This document shows positions 41,480-54,095 of a stretch of 64,000 nt of DNA, piece after piece. The stretch's first letter is position 1. Every line of letters begins with the position of its first letter. The stretch is taken from NCBI RefSeq assembly GCF_000003815.2, contig NC_049982.1:7545849-7609848 (forward strand), given 5' to 3'. The translations under genes were made by a program, and so were the position numbers. Origin of the DNA: Branchiostoma floridae. Taxonomy: Eukaryota > Chordata > Leptocardii > Amphioxiformes > Branchiostomatidae. A model generated the notes under the pieces. It was given only the letters and a program-made list of their open reading frames with translations, was not told where the DNA came from and ran no database searches.

Positions 41480-42016
41480 AGGAGTTTTAGTACGATTTTC
41501 GTTCTGCCTGGTTTGTTTTACGTCAGCTGAAAATAATGAGCCTGCTGTTATAAAATAACTTACTTTTTGACTCACCCTCTTAATACCAGTTAGATCCTTC
41601 TGATGACAGGATATTTACATTTCGTCACTTTCCATGGTATTGTACTGTAACAGTGGGGTTCAAGGACTGCTAAACTGAAGACACCAAACGGCTTAAGCCT
41701 TTTGGCCGAACTGTTTGCACATCTGGGTTTGTGGGTTTGGCTGCCCGGCTTCGGCGCGATAGCTAGGTCGCGGGTTCGAATCCCGGGAGCGAGTTTGGAG
41801 TAAAAACTGTTGTACTCGCCTCTAGTGTTTCAGTATTGTAGGTTCATACATTTCGTTACAGCAATCTTCTTTGAGGGCTGCATTGACTTTATAGCCAAAG
41901 CTAAGTTGGACCCTGGCATAGAGAGTTAAGAGCCGCTGATTTTGAACTTAACAACAAGGAATATCTTTACACCCAGGAGAATACCTTCAGCATCGTCTTA
42001 TTTTCTGCCGAGCACG

Positions 42017-42878
42017 ATGAAGACGACCCTGGTGTTGCTTCTTGTTGTCCTGGTCATCTCTGCCGAGATGATGACAACTGAAAGCTGCGGTGGTGGTGGT
42101 GGTGGTACCGTCGGCAAACCGGTTGTATTTTCTGTCCTTAATCCGCCTTTACAAATCACTCCACTCCAATCATGTCCTACATATTTCCCGCAACTCAGAA
42201 GTTAAAGTTAATACAAATATTAGCTTTTTACAAGGTTAGTCAGTTCTGACTTCGTCCACGTTTAAGACATAGAACAATCTCATTAAAAATGTGTAGGACG
42301 GACGTCGGACAAGCTCCGTCCATTTGTAAAAGGGGAAAATTTTCAGCGAAAAATACAGCCGATGCTCGGGCGATATGGAAATTCGGCGAGCTCTGACCGA
42401 TCTACAAATTCGGCAGGCGTCCGCATGAATTGTAACGCCGGCTGTAGCGCGTTGTGTATACGAATGTGTAACTATGTATCGCTCTTGTTATAGAAAGGCA
42501 ACATTTTTGAAAACAATGCAGACTGTTTTCCCTCTAATCTTGTGTCAAGCTACTTGCATGGAACACTATACCATTAGACTCGCCTCAAAGCAGTGTGTGC
42601 GAGAGCTACGAATGGGTGTATCTGACTAGAATGAGATGATAGCCAGTCCAGGTAGACAGCCCAGATAGCCAGGCCTTTTGCACAGCACAGCTTTTTCCCG
42701 TTAACTCGCTCTGGTAGGAGGAAGAAAGAAAAAGAATTGATGACATTTCCTTGTAACCCAGGTACCGGTGGGCCGCAGGAGCGTGAAGGAGCTGCTGTCC
42801 AACCGCCAGGCCGAGGTGGACGTGCCGCCACGTGGCAAACGTGTGGTGGAAAACAACCTGCAGCCAGCAGGGGAATGA
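42017..42878 (+). CDS. Secreted peptide gene, copy C: prohormone-like with RR and GKR sites
   Basis: Coding exons 42017-42121 and 42762-42878, phase 0 join, 73 residues. Signal peptide MKTTLVLLLVVLVISA, then EMMTTESCG, a Gly run and TVGKP. Exon 2 reads VPVGRR, an 18-residue segment SVKELLSNRQAEVDVPPR, then GKR and the tail VVENNLQPAGE. RR before and G-KR after is the classic layout for a cleaved, C-terminally amidated peptide, but the family is not recognised. The tail is homologous to copy D (NNLQP.GE). The stop lies 11 bases before the next donor (42889/42890), so nonsense-mediated decay is not expected. The donor here is GTTGTA, weaker than in A and D. Read-through without splicing gives a different 27-residue tail. 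Confidence 0.75.
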
Positions 42879-43217
42879 TTCATGGAAAGGTAAAACGATG
42901 CACAATTTAATTCCTATGACATTGAGCTTTTTTGTGTGTGTTGCCTGCACGTTGACAAAAGTCAAGTTTCCAATACCCCCTTTTGTCTTTTCGAGATCAT
43001 TTTTGCCAACACACAATCGCTCCCAAAGAACTGATTTAAAAGGATTTCTTGACTGGTGCACACACATACATAAAAGAGTGCATTTAATACATTTTCCTTC
43101 TTGAGTGCAATGAAAAGGCTAACAAAGTTTCCAAAAGTCCTAAAACATCCAAAATTTAGTTGCACACTTGTAGTATACTGCTCATTGTATTTTTGTTGTT
43201 TGTGTGTGTTTGTGCAG

Positions 43218-43500
43218 GGCAAACGGGGTGACTATTTCGTGCTCTTCGCTTGATCACTGACGGCCGTCAAGAACTTCTCTGGCACTTGAGGTGCATACAA
43301 TATAGGAACAAGGGGAAACTAGAATAAAGATTCAACACTTTATCCGTAGAATCCTGAAGATATATGCCATGACTTGAATACATCAATACTGTAGACGCAA
43401 CACTTTGGTCCACTTAATTACGCTACACTCTTTCCAGTACTCTAGAATATGATTTAGTAAGATATGTCAGATCACCCCGTGCTATAAGACGGCAAATAAA
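43218..43500 (+). other. Copy C last exon (3' UTR) with polyadenylation signal
   Basis: Begins after TTGTGCAG; AATAAA at 43495-43500 within CTATAAGACGGCAAATAAAG, as in copy D. If exon 2 were skipped it would read in phase 0 as GKRGDYFVLFA and stop. Confidence 0.65.
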
Positions 43501-43670
43501 GACTTGAAATAAACAGTTTGTTGTTTTGTTTCGTTTTTGTTGTTGTTGTGTAACACTATGTGGGTATTTTCCTGTACATAACTGAAGCACTTATCTTTTT
43601 CTAGTTTTTAAGATAAAACTGGCGTTTCTTGTAAATCATTGGACTAATTCTAGCGCTCATTATACATTCT

Positions 43671-43893
43671 GAGTTCTGTCAACGGAAGTGTAGACAGGTA
43701 GTGGTAACAGTTGTTGGTGCGAGTGATTGTGAAAACAAACTGACGACAAAATGTCATCATTCTTGACACAACACACTAATAGTATGGGCGCCAGGTAACT
43801 TTCCCACTGTTGTCCAAACTTTCACACCTTTGTACTCCGGTTGGGCATACTGCCAAGGAAGAGTTGAGGTGAATATGTCGCATGTGTGGAGCA
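43671..43893 (+). repeat. Alpha block, copy 6
   Basis: Follows copy C's 3' UTR by about 170 bases: AGGTAGTGGTAACAGTTGTT, TTCTTGACACAA, CGGTTGGGCATACTGCCA. Confidence 0.7.
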
Positions 43894-44929
43894 CTGAAAA
43901 TATTAGTAACTGTCCCTTTTCATGAAGAATGATCGGTCACATGAAGATTCATTCGCGACTTCTCCAGTTATATGTTCACAGACAAACATTTGGTGAAGGT
44001 AGTTATAATAGGCTGGATAATGCCCTACCGGTATACCGCGGGTCAGGTTCAAACCTAGCCTCAGAGAAAAGAAGGGTGTTACAAGGGGGTCAGCAGTCAT
44101 GCGCAGGACTCGCAAACCCGACTTCCACTCAACGCTTTGGGAGATGTATGCACTGGCGTCTTGTTACGGCGATGTTCTATTTATTTTCTTAAGCGTGTCT
44201 CATAACTGCCCTTAAATGGGTGTCAGTGTAGCCTGATATGGGTCTTGATGCCAATGCACCTGTGGAATTTACCTGCAGCCACGTGGGTTCATTTCTGTAC
44301 CACTCAGGTCAGTATCATTGGCTTTATCTTATCCACAGAGATGTGATCAAATGTTTCTATAATGGTGTATAAATGTAATACTCTCTCCCGGACTCATAGA
44401 ATGGGTTAGAAACTTCTGGGCTTTTTGGTAGGATGCTTACTGGGTGTCATGTGCTATTTGTATGTATTCTCGGTTTCTAACAATCCCAACTCGTAAAAGA
44501 AAGTAGGTCATTGTAAAAAAAAGAACAAATAAGAAGACCGATACAGGAAGGCTAATCATAAGAAATGAAACTGAACTGTGGACCAATGAGAATAACTACC
44601 CACGCATGAAAGTTAAGTTTATATTGGCTGCTGGAGGACATGCTGGCTAGTCATGGCTACCCTGCACCAGACCAGGACAGAGAAATTTATCTCTTTTTTT
44701 TCAAATCAGGGTGAATCTCTGAACTCGCGACTGTACATAGTAGAGACAGTCATCAAATTTCAACCACTTGCCTGGAGGCTAGGTGGCGACGGTTACAGTC
44801 ACGAAGCACGGCATAGTTGTGTTCAGGACATTCCTAGGTTGTAATAGCGTCCAGACCTATCTTGCTGAAATCATCATGTTATACTTTGTACAGTACAGTT
44901 TGGTGAATTTCAGACATGATCACGTGGTA

Positions 44930-45300
44930 AGCTGCGGATTAGAACAAGTCCAGAGTCAGCTTCAGGGACGAACCTTTCGGGTTCATGACCACGTCATGCG
45001 AATAGCTGAGAACAGTGGTGCTTTTCACATGTGTAAGTAGAGTCTCCGCAGGAATAGATTATAGCCAGCTACACCGGTCATCTGATGAAGAGCAATAAAA
45101 TACAGTTTGTATCGGCCTAGCACGCCCTTCACATTCACAATTACGACGGATTCAGCCAAGCGCACGCGCAGCTTGAGCAGTGTTAAGCCTGAGGGCGGAA
45201 CTGTTCGGGTTCATGACCTTGTCGGGCGAAGAACAGTAAGACTCGACCGGGCTATCAGATAGAGGTATATAAAACGCCTGATACAGGCCGCTGAACAAGA
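44930..45300 (+). repeat. Diverged tandem duplication, second unit with TATA box
   Basis: Around 44965-45120 and 45185-45300 share TTCGGGTTCATGACC, a GAACAGT word and ATACAG..GGCC. The second unit has TATATAAAA at about 45266, a strong TATA box followed by GACAAGAAGG-type leader text. No coding exon could be linked to it. Confidence 0.4.
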
Positions 45301-47214
45301 AGGAAAGCAGTGACTGCAATCGCATGTGTTTTCGTATGTAAACAACATGACTTAAGATGCTGTGGATGGATCTTCAAGGTCAAGTTCGATAATGGGCCTC
45401 CCGGTGGTCTCCCACGGTATTGCAGCGGGCTGTGCATGTCTGTAAGTATGTGTGGTTGTATGTTATCAGCGTAACTAGAGAAGCTGTATTTGGTAGGTTG
45501 GTAGGTGCTAGGAAAACGAAGGTCACGTTCGAAAATGTTTTGTTTTTCTCGAGTGTATTGGAGCAGAACGTCAAAGTTGGGGGTGTAATTATGTGGAAGA
45601 GGTCATAACTTTTGCAGTGGTGGATAGCTTTGGGAAGTTTTGCCCCATAGCGATTTGTTTGAAACTGCAGCGGATGATTATGTGACAGAATTTGAAACAG
45701 AGTACCCCACGAAGGGTAAACAGATCGTCGTAATGTGTATTTGGCAAATACTCAGGATCTAATTTGTATAACTAATGTGAAAATTTTGAAAATCAAATTG
45801 GAGCATTACTTGCATCATATTTGATGCGAAAATAGTATTATAATTCCCATGTGGTAAATGGCAAGCTAGAGGTGTAGGTGTACATCACTATGCATAATAG
45901 TATTGGAGTCAATACGAGAAGGAGAGCGACCTCCCGAAGGGGCATTCATAATTTATCTTGAGTCAAGATCCTTTTTATGTACAAGAGTCTATAGACGTCT
46001 GACTCTTTAAGGCCACACTGACTTAATTCTATGGATGACATCCGCGCGCGCATTGATTCAGTTCGACGCCTGTTTTAAGAAAACTGTGGCCACATGTCAC
46101 CCAATATCATGCCTGGTCAAAAGGAATTTCGTGCTTACCGGAGGACCTGCTCTCCAGGGTAGGGAGACATGGGGCCACTAGCTGCGCCATTGTTCCCTCT
46201 TTAGATAAGAATGCCAATATAAACATGATTGAAATTGCGACGATTGTCTCTTTACAGTCTTACCGGAGGTGCACATAAGACAAACCAAGCTTGGGAAAGA
46301 ATGGACTGGATGTTTAGTCCAGTGGCTTAGCATTACTTTCTATTTTTGCTGTATATTTTTTCGCCCGCGCGCATTAGTTTTGGGGTCTCAGAGGATGTCA
46401 TCCACAAAATGAAGTCGGTGTGGCCTAACTGGAACTGTAGTTATCATTACTCACTTTCCTCTACTTTCTGGTAACGTTAGAGCAATAAGGAAGCTGTCGG
46501 TGGTTACAGGCTGTTCAAAATGTTAGCATATTTACAAACGTTTCGCTGCTATGGTCAGTCATGAATTGAATTTACTGAATTGAATGAAGACCTTTATTGT
46601 ACGTTTTTGCTTACTAACAAGCTAAGTACAGGTCACGGTGAATAGAATACATCTCCTAGTGATTCTAAGTACAATCTATGTAGGGTGTCTACAAAGTCTA
46701 CAAAGTCTAAAGTATACTAGTACTAGTATGTACAGGTTCAACTTCTTCTCGCTTCTTAATACAGTTGTAAATGTAGTTGCAGGTGGAGTTTAGACTACTT
46801 GGTTTGTCTAATTGCATTAGAAATGTAAATTTTTCAGTGTTATTCAAATGCAGAAAGCATGGAAACTTATCTTGTACACATTTGAAGAAGATGCTTACGC
46901 GTAGGATAGTTAAATTGGATTAATGCTAGGCTTTGTCTTTGCGTATAATGATGGGTCGTAATTCAGAGAGGGCCCTTTTCTGACGGAAGATGGACGAACG
47001 TCATGTCCAATGTAAAGTCACCATCGCTTCAGAAGTGGTCTAGGGGAATCCTGAGACCAAAGTAGAAGTGAGAACAGCTTCAGATAAAAGTTCAACCTCC
47101 ACATGTTAGCACGTTTTACTGACATCAATGATGAATTGTTGTCGGATTCTCGGGTAGTATTGGGGTTATGGCCTGAAGGCTAAAATACCAAAGTGAAGGC
47201 TTTGATGTTCCGAG

Positions 47215-47700
47215 TATAAAGATGTAAACATTTACTTTGTTACAAACAGAATCACGATATTAATCTAAATTCGTAACTAGACAGCGGTATTGCAAATTCT
47301 TCAAGGGTCATTCCGCGTATGATTGACAAATTTCTAAGGCTGTTTGCATCAAAGTCGTACAGAGCTGAATAAAGATGACCTGCCAAGTTTTGAACTGTGA
47401 TTGCTATATATCAGTGAATACTTAAATACCCAAACAACAGAACGAGAAAGTCAAAGTTGGCTTGGAGAGTAAGTTTGACCATTTGCATTCAAACAAAATC
47501 ATGATATGTGTAATATTTGTTTACATTCAGCGCTAGACAGAGGTCCCAGACCATTTAAGGGTCATTTCGCTTGACACATTCATTGGGTCGCTAGCGCCGA
47601 ACTAAATGGAGATGACATGGCCATATAAAAGTGCTGAACTGATTGCAATCGATAATTGTACGTACTGAACTATAAACGCACCATCCTGTCCGTGGCATTA
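47215..47700. repeat. Two units of a diverged 210-bp repeat
   Basis: 47215-47425 and 47485-47700 each contain AAGGGTCATTYCGC, a GAGCTGAATAAAGATGAC or AACTAAATGGAGATGAC word and (T)GAACTG. A third unit lies at 50880-51090. The second unit has CATATAAAAGTGCTGAACTG, TATA-like. Role unknown. Confidence 0.5.
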
Positions 47701-49373
47701 AGAACAAAGGAGCATCTGTACAATAGGTGTTTATGTACGGCGTGACCAAGAAAAGTACGTGACTACTATTAATCATACGGGAAATGAACTTATACACGTG
47801 CATACAATAAAAAGTCTGAGAAGACAATCTTGCAGGGAAACTTGCAAATGTACAGAAGTATCCAGGTATTGGTAATGTTTATTACTTATGATTTTCAACG
47901 ATTGCCTCTGCCTACCGGCCTTAAATTACACAAATAACACAACGGAAAAGTCATAGTTTCCTACTATTCTATCAAAAATGTGCATTGAACTCATTAGATG
48001 AACTCACTAATAGACTGATGGTATAGCACAAATTATAACAGACTGTTGGACAGGTACACTCATACATATATTAGAAACAAACTTAGAATATAGCATTAAT
48101 GTCATACTACACTCATGTATCTTAATCTAACTGAAAGTGCAATTCATAGCATAGAATGATATCCATTTTCGGAAGGGTAATTTTACTAGAACGCCAGTTG
48201 TTCCAGTGGTTTTCAATTTATCATGATGGGGCTGTTGTTTGTGGTATTCAACCGTTACGGCAGTACTTGAATTTTTNNNNNNNNNNNNNNNNNNNNNNNN
48301 NNNNNNNNNNNNNNNNNNNNNNNNNNNNNNNNNNNNNNNNNNNNNNNNNNNNNNNNNNNNNNNNNNNNNNNNNNNNGTATCATGTTGATATTTTCTATTC
48401 GAGGTCATCTGCGCAGTGGAAATCATCTAGGTTTATGGTTATAGCCGAATGTATGCCTTTTATTTTGTCTTGTGACAGGAAAACTTCAATGAATACAATG
48501 TTAATGACAATATATCCTTGTCACTCCTGAAGAAGGTCAATGGAAGTGCGACTGAAAATTCGAGGTGAGAATAATTTGTGTTGAACTACAGTTGAAAAAC
48601 TTCAATATGTATTCTATCAAGAACACAGATGAGCTTTCATGCTGTTATAGCCCACTGTATGCCTTTTATTTTGTCTTGTGAAAGGAAAACTTTAATGAAT
48701 TCAATGTTAATGACAATATATCCTTGTCTGAACCCGGTGTTTTAAAGGGTCCTTTAATGCATTGTTATGATCGACTTTGCATTCAAAATTATCATACACG
48801 GATTTGAGGCTGTTGACTATTTTGCTTGGGATATCCAAATGTCTGAGGATCCATCTAGAGTGAAATCAACGAAACCCATATAATGACCTGTTCCTTTGAT
48901 GTAATCAGTGCACAAGTAGCCTTTCCAAAAACGAGCTTATTCTGCTTTTAAAGATAGCATCCAGAGTTGTTGAAATGCAACAGAGGTTAATACGCCTCGT
49001 GCAAAGAATGAAACATTTAAGTGTACAATCTATGGGTTAACATGTGGTAGAGTCAAATGAAAACTTGAAGGAAAGCCTGGAAAGTATAGTAACGATTTCG
49101 ACCTATATTCAGTGTCTTTCCATGAATGAAGAAATGAAATAGCTAGGAAGTCATAGTTCGATACTGGCCTAACAGAGGCTTGCCTTGAACGTACAGATGA
49201 TGGGCAAAGTCTTCCACCACAACCATCTTTGGCAGTCGTAAGTCCTGGACACAGCTAACGCCATTCAACTATCTATGATAACATGCATATGGAGAAAGTC
49301 ACATGACAACAGTCTCTGTAATGCCAAAAAGTAGTTAATCAAGCAACTAGATATTGAAATCCTATATTGTCTT

Positions 49374-49610
49374 TAGCTTGACTTTGCCCTACCTTTGTTT
49401 GCTTTTGGAATCCAAATGTAGTTGTCTTCAGTTTGACTTGTCTTACAATGTTTCCGATTGGACATCTAAAATTTTCTTAATTCATAGTTAGGGTATAAAA
49501 GATCAGTTTCTTCCAGATCACTTCAGTGTCAGTGACGAAGGATAGTGGATACTATCCGAAATGTCTGACCGTTTCCAAAACCATATCCAGTTGCTTGAGT
49601 AACTACTTTT
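49374..49610 (+). repeat. Dispersed retroelement-like repeat, fuller copy
   Basis: Fuller copy of 36395-36550. It adds the inverted word GGATAGTGGATACTATCCGA followed by ATGTCTGACCG. Confidence 0.5.
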
Positions 49611-50112
49611 GGCGTATCTTATTAGCTGGGTGTCTAACCTATATTGACGAGTCTCTGCAATGGTTTCCTTTGTTACCAGGTTGAGACGACATCAGATGAC
49701 AACAGTTAACACCAAAGGTAGTCAAGGTCTGTGTCCAAGTAGCAAAGAACAGTCTGCCATCGCTTCCAGGTCTGGAGAATGTGGTCCTGAGGATTTGAAA
49801 TCAAGAACCTGCAGCCATGACATGTGCAGTGGACGACTTCATGGGACACCATCGATAATGTTCAGAGGTATGTTTCTGATGAATCAAGCACCAATCCCTA
49901 CTTCTAAAAACGGCTGATAAACAATATCATGAATATTACAGTCTTTGACTTGGCATAACAATACGATTCAGTTAATAAAATTTGTTCTGAGCACAAAGAC
50001 TGCTATGATTGTTACTTTTCTGTAATGGTTTCTAGCCCTTGATGTTCTATACATAAACGTACGGAAGAAACGATTCGAAGTCTTAAATCATTCATTCATT
50101 ATTCATCAACTC

Positions 50113-50268
50113 ATCCATCCATCCATCCATCCATCCATCCATCCATCCATCCATCCATCCATCCATCCATCCATCCATCCATCCATCCATCCATCCATCC
50201 ATCCATCCATCCATCCATCCATCCATCCATCCATCCATCCGTCCGTCCGTCCGTCCGTCCATCCATCC
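50113..50268. repeat. (ATCC)n tetranucleotide repeat
   Basis: About 155 bases of ATCC with a short GTCC block near its right end (50241-50260). Confidence 0.95.
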
Positions 50269-50529
50269 CTTGCAATGGTTGTTTAGGTCTCTAAGTCGGC
50301 AACATTGGTATTCATTTCATTTCAGATCATCATCATTATCATCATCAGTCTCTTAGCTAGTTGTCAGTCATGTGGGCAGCAATTGGGATGATTTTCTTTT
50401 GCTTTTCGGTAGGGTTGTAGTTATAGGCGGTTAGAATTTTCGCATTCTTTGCAGATGCTTTGCTGCTCAAGGTAAGTTAGGTAGACGTGGATTTTTTGGA
50501 CAGGAATGATACGAGGCTTTTCCCTTGCA

Positions 50530-51170
50530 AAGATAGGTAGAATTCTGGGTTGTCATTGAAAGGATCTCTTTTCTGACGGATGTCTTCGAGTCTAATGTGA
50601 TGTCACTATCGCATCACGAATTGGTCTGAAGGCAGTTTTGTGACAGAGACCAAAGAAGGAAGACAAACTTCAGATAAAATTTCAACCACCGTATGTCAGC
50701 ACGTTTTAGTTACATCTATGATGGTTTGTCGGATTTTCATGCAGTATGCGGGTAATTGCCTGAAGGCTAAAATGCCAAAGTTAAGACTTTGATGTTCCGA
50801 GTACCAAGATGTGAACACTTGCTTTGTTGCGGTCAACGCTTACGACCTACTAGCGGCTTCCTCCTGACACTGGTTTGTGTTGACTAATTTATACAAACAG
50901 AATGATGATGGTAATTGATATTGGTTCAAATTCAGTACTAGAAAAGGGCATCCCAGATCTTCCCAGGGTAATTTCGCATGACAGACTCCTGAGCTTGATG
51001 AGCTTTGATCGAAGTCGCAAAGAGCTGCATAGAGATGACCTGGCAATAGAAAAGTGCTGAACTGTATTTTTTATCAATAATTTGACATGACAGAGCATGG
51101 TCGCACCATCCTGTCTGTGACCTTAAGGAGAAAAAAAGACAGATTGGTACAATAGGTGTTTACGGCGTCA
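50530..51170. repeat. Diverged second copy of the 46.9-47.8 kb segment
   Basis: Shared with 46970-47245 and 47590-47740: TTTTCTGACGGA, CTTCAGATAAAA.TTCAACC, TGCCTGAAGGCTAAAAT.CCAA, TTTGATGTTCCGAGTA, GCACCATCCTGTC and GTACAATAGGTGTTTA. Order and orientation are kept, so it is a segmental duplication about 3.5 kb apart. Confidence 0.55.
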
Positions 51171-51691
51171 GCACTGAAACTTACGTGCATAAAGGGCGTG
51201 AGCGCAAGTAAGTGCATGCTGTGTATGATCCGAGGTGACAATCCATGGGTTGTCTTTCATTCATAAGATACAGTAAGAATTTTTCTGCATGCACGATTAA
51301 AGCTGTAAAGAAGCGATACTTTTGCTACGGGTCCAACGAATGCATGTTCTAAGTTCACAGATGGTCGGTAGAGTTTTTCAACACGTTTCCTTCACACGGT
51401 TTCCTCCCGACAATGGTGTTAAGTTTTGTCAAAGACGACGCTAGAACTTTCTGCACAGGTGTGTCTGGCGGTATCATTTAATCATGATGATGCAATACCT
51501 CCAGAATGTGTCACACCTTAGCTACTATTACCCTTGGCTTACCGGTAACTACATTGGTGGATGCACCGACGGCACACCTAAAGATATATTTACATCAGAA
51601 AGAAAGTTTTTTGCCGGAGCCAATCAGAGAAATATACGTCTTCAGGACTGAAGTTTCTCCGCCCACTTTGACCGTAATACTTCTGATATGT

Positions 51692-51839
51692 TATAAAAAG
51701 GGGACGCTACCGGCCGTGTGCAGGCAGTTCTGGCGGAGAGCAGAGAAGGAACACCTGTTAGTCCGTCGAGTCCATCCGATCCGCCCAAAAAAATCAAGAC
51801 AACCGTGAGAGGCAAAAAGTCTTCTTTGTGAAGGCCAAG
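51692..51839 (+). promoter_or_regulatory. Orphan TATA box with candidate noncoding first exon
   Basis: TATAAAA at 51692-51698, then a purine-rich leader ending at GGCCAAG|GTGAGA (51839/51840), a good splice donor. No ATG-initiated exon of its own is evident. The next plus-strand coding exon is copy D at 54229, which lacks a gamma block, so this could be its distal promoter. Inference. Confidence 0.35.
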
Positions 51840-52442
51840 GTGAGAACATTTTACTCCTCTTAATATTTGTAACTATAAATTGTTACCAAATAATAGGGCC
51901 AGTTACGGCCCTCTTGTCCTCCTGTGCTGTCTTCGCTCTATCCCCGAATTGTAAAAGAGCAGCTACATACCGGTGCGATCACGGAAAAAATGCCGGTACC
52001 CTGACGACAAATATGATGTATGTTTGTTAATATCAATTTTATGCTATGATGAACGTTTTGTCAATATCAATATAATGCTATGTATATTCCTGCCAGATAC
52101 CGTCACTTGTGATTGTAAATGTTTCGAAGCTAAGGAATACATGTAGGTCGCACTTTTATTTTGAGTCTTTGTCTGTCTCGCCGGGGTTACGACAATGTAG
52201 AGGTAGCGCCAACTGCAACGCACATTCAATATATTTTTTTAGTGAACTTCGGCCACAACCAATAGACCACGTCAGTCGAAAAAGTAGCCCCATTCCGCAC
52301 ATCTTACCTACCATTTCTTACTTCGCGCATGTCGCACATCGTTCCTGTGATTTCTCGCCCGCCCTCCGAATAGATCTGGTTGTCTAATTCTCAATCCTCA
52401 AACCGTAAATCTGTGAACTTAAGCTAAGGGCACAACCCGCCG

Positions 52443-53472
52443 TAGGTGCAATTTGTCCGTGCGTTTTTTGGGGAGGTCACGTTCGCCACGTATTTCTGAA
52501 AACGTTCAGGCTGTATACTGGCGCGTACGGGGGGCGAATCCGCAGCCCGATGGCACACAAAGTTCTGCCTGCAAGTAAAGTTTTACGGCGTGTCTGCGTG
52601 CTCCAAATTCGTCGGGTTCCCTACGAGTTCGTGCGGAGGCGGTACTTACCACTTACGGATCCTGGCTGGGTTCAGTCAGTCACTATCCTTATGCCGAGAG
52701 ATCCGCATCACATGTGCCGGTAACACGCCGTCGCCATCCGCTAAATGCTACGGTCACAAGTGCGCCGGTGCCCGTCGTAGGCCCTGTCAGACATTGAAGC
52801 CGCAAAATTTGTCCAGGCGGACTGCCGGATGCCGTGGGGGTACCTCTCGGCGTGTTAACAATTAGGTCGAGACGACTATTTGTCGCTGGGTCCAGAGTTG
52901 ATTCGAACTCTGAGTTGATTTTAACTCCGACCGCAGGGTATCCCACGGCGACACCGAGGAATCACGCCCGAAAGTACCAAAAGACAGTCTGTGAACTGCC
53001 CAGCAGTGCCACTTTTTCAAATTTTGACCGTAACATTAAATACATAGTATCGTGGATTTTTATGGGACGCAGACGGGGCGAGTAAGTCGTAACCTAGCCT
53101 CAATGCCTTACTAAGGGCCTACACGTCGTCGTTTTCCCCTACAATTTATCGCTGATTTCTAAAACTAAAGCACAATCCACTGTATGTGCAAATACGTGCT
53201 GTCTACGTGCCAAAACGTGGGTTATCTTTTGGGATCCGTGGTAATTACCGCCTCCGCACGAATTCGTAGGGAATCCGACGGATTTTGGAGCACGCAGACA
53301 CGCCGTAGAACTTTACGAGCAGGCAAAACTTTGTGTGCCATCGGGCTGCGGATTGGCTCCCCGTACCTGCCAGTACGGGCGACGCGTCTGCCCTGTACAG
53401 CCTGACCGTTTGCAGAAATATGTGGCGGACGTGGCCTCCCCGCTCATACAACGTACGGACAGATTGCACGCA
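52443..53472. mobile_element. Fold-back element with arms over 200 bp
   Basis: 52443-52662 is the inverted copy of 53232-53472: shared AATCCGCAGCCCGATGGCAC, GTGTCTGCGTGCTCC and GTGCGGAGGCGGTA. The loop is about 570 bases and contains no transposase. High GC compared with its surroundings. Confidence 0.75.
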
Positions 53473-53879
53473 AAGGCTGGGTCAGTTTTTACCCTTTAAT
53501 CTACCTCTGATTTTCTCACTGCACTGGGGACAAGCCAGATCGACTTCGAGCCGCCACACCCGCTTTTTGCAGGTTGCTTTTCGAAAGTCGCTGTTCTTTT
53601 TATTGTCTCAATAAAGCAATAAAACCCATTTTTTAAATTTACTTGACCACGACATGATAATTGGGCACCACACGCATACCGCACATCTGACAAGTAATTT
53701 CGTCACCGCAGCGGCGCACTAGGCACAACCGACCACGGTCATGGCTCCAGCGGCTTCTTGCCGGCGCCCGCTCTGTCTAGCAATTCGGAATCCTAGTACC
53801 GCACATCGTAACGGCAATCTCAATCTCTTCTCATCTTTTCCCATCCTTGATTATCTTTCCCCATTCTCTCTAATCCTTC

Positions 53880-54095
53880 CCCATCCCTTTTCATCCTTGT
53901 TCATCCTTCCCCATCCTTGTTCATCCTTCCCCATCCTTGTTCATCCTTCCCCATCCTTGTTCATCCTTCCCCATCCTTGTTCATCCTTCCCCATCCTTGT
54001 TCATCCTTCCCCAACCTTGCTCATCTGTCCCCAACCTTGCTCATCTGTCCCCAACATTGCTCATCCTTCCCCACCCTTGCTCATCCGTCCCCATC
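53880..54095 (+). repeat. 20-bp minisatellite abutting the copy D promoter
   Basis: About eleven units of TTCATCCTTCCCCATCCTTG, the last four degenerate. A long ORF over it is a repeat artefact. It ends directly before CTATAGCC and the conserved leader of copy D. Confidence 0.9.

Larger units (their letters stand above)
43900..49370. other. Large gene-poor interval
   Basis: No coding gene recognised. Contains the repeat end at 46340-46430, AT-rich repeat tails (46557-46640), the assembly gap 48277-48376 and a short internal duplication (about 48450-48520 against 48654-48730, TGTATGCCTTTTATTTTGTC). ORFs of 60-125 codons lack family features. Confidence 0.4.

Noticed and set aside
41744-41800. 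Possible tRNA gene (GGGTTCGAATCCCGG)
   Set aside because: Only a T-arm-like B box is present; no acceptor, D or anticodon stems can be drawn. Probably a SINE remnant.
44783-45040. 85-codon ORF (MATVTVTKHG...)
   Set aside because: No family resemblance, no splice or signal features; lies in a noncoding duplicated segment.
50113-50268. CRISPR-like periodicity
   Set aside because: Simple ATCC microsatellite without spacers; the genome is eukaryotic.
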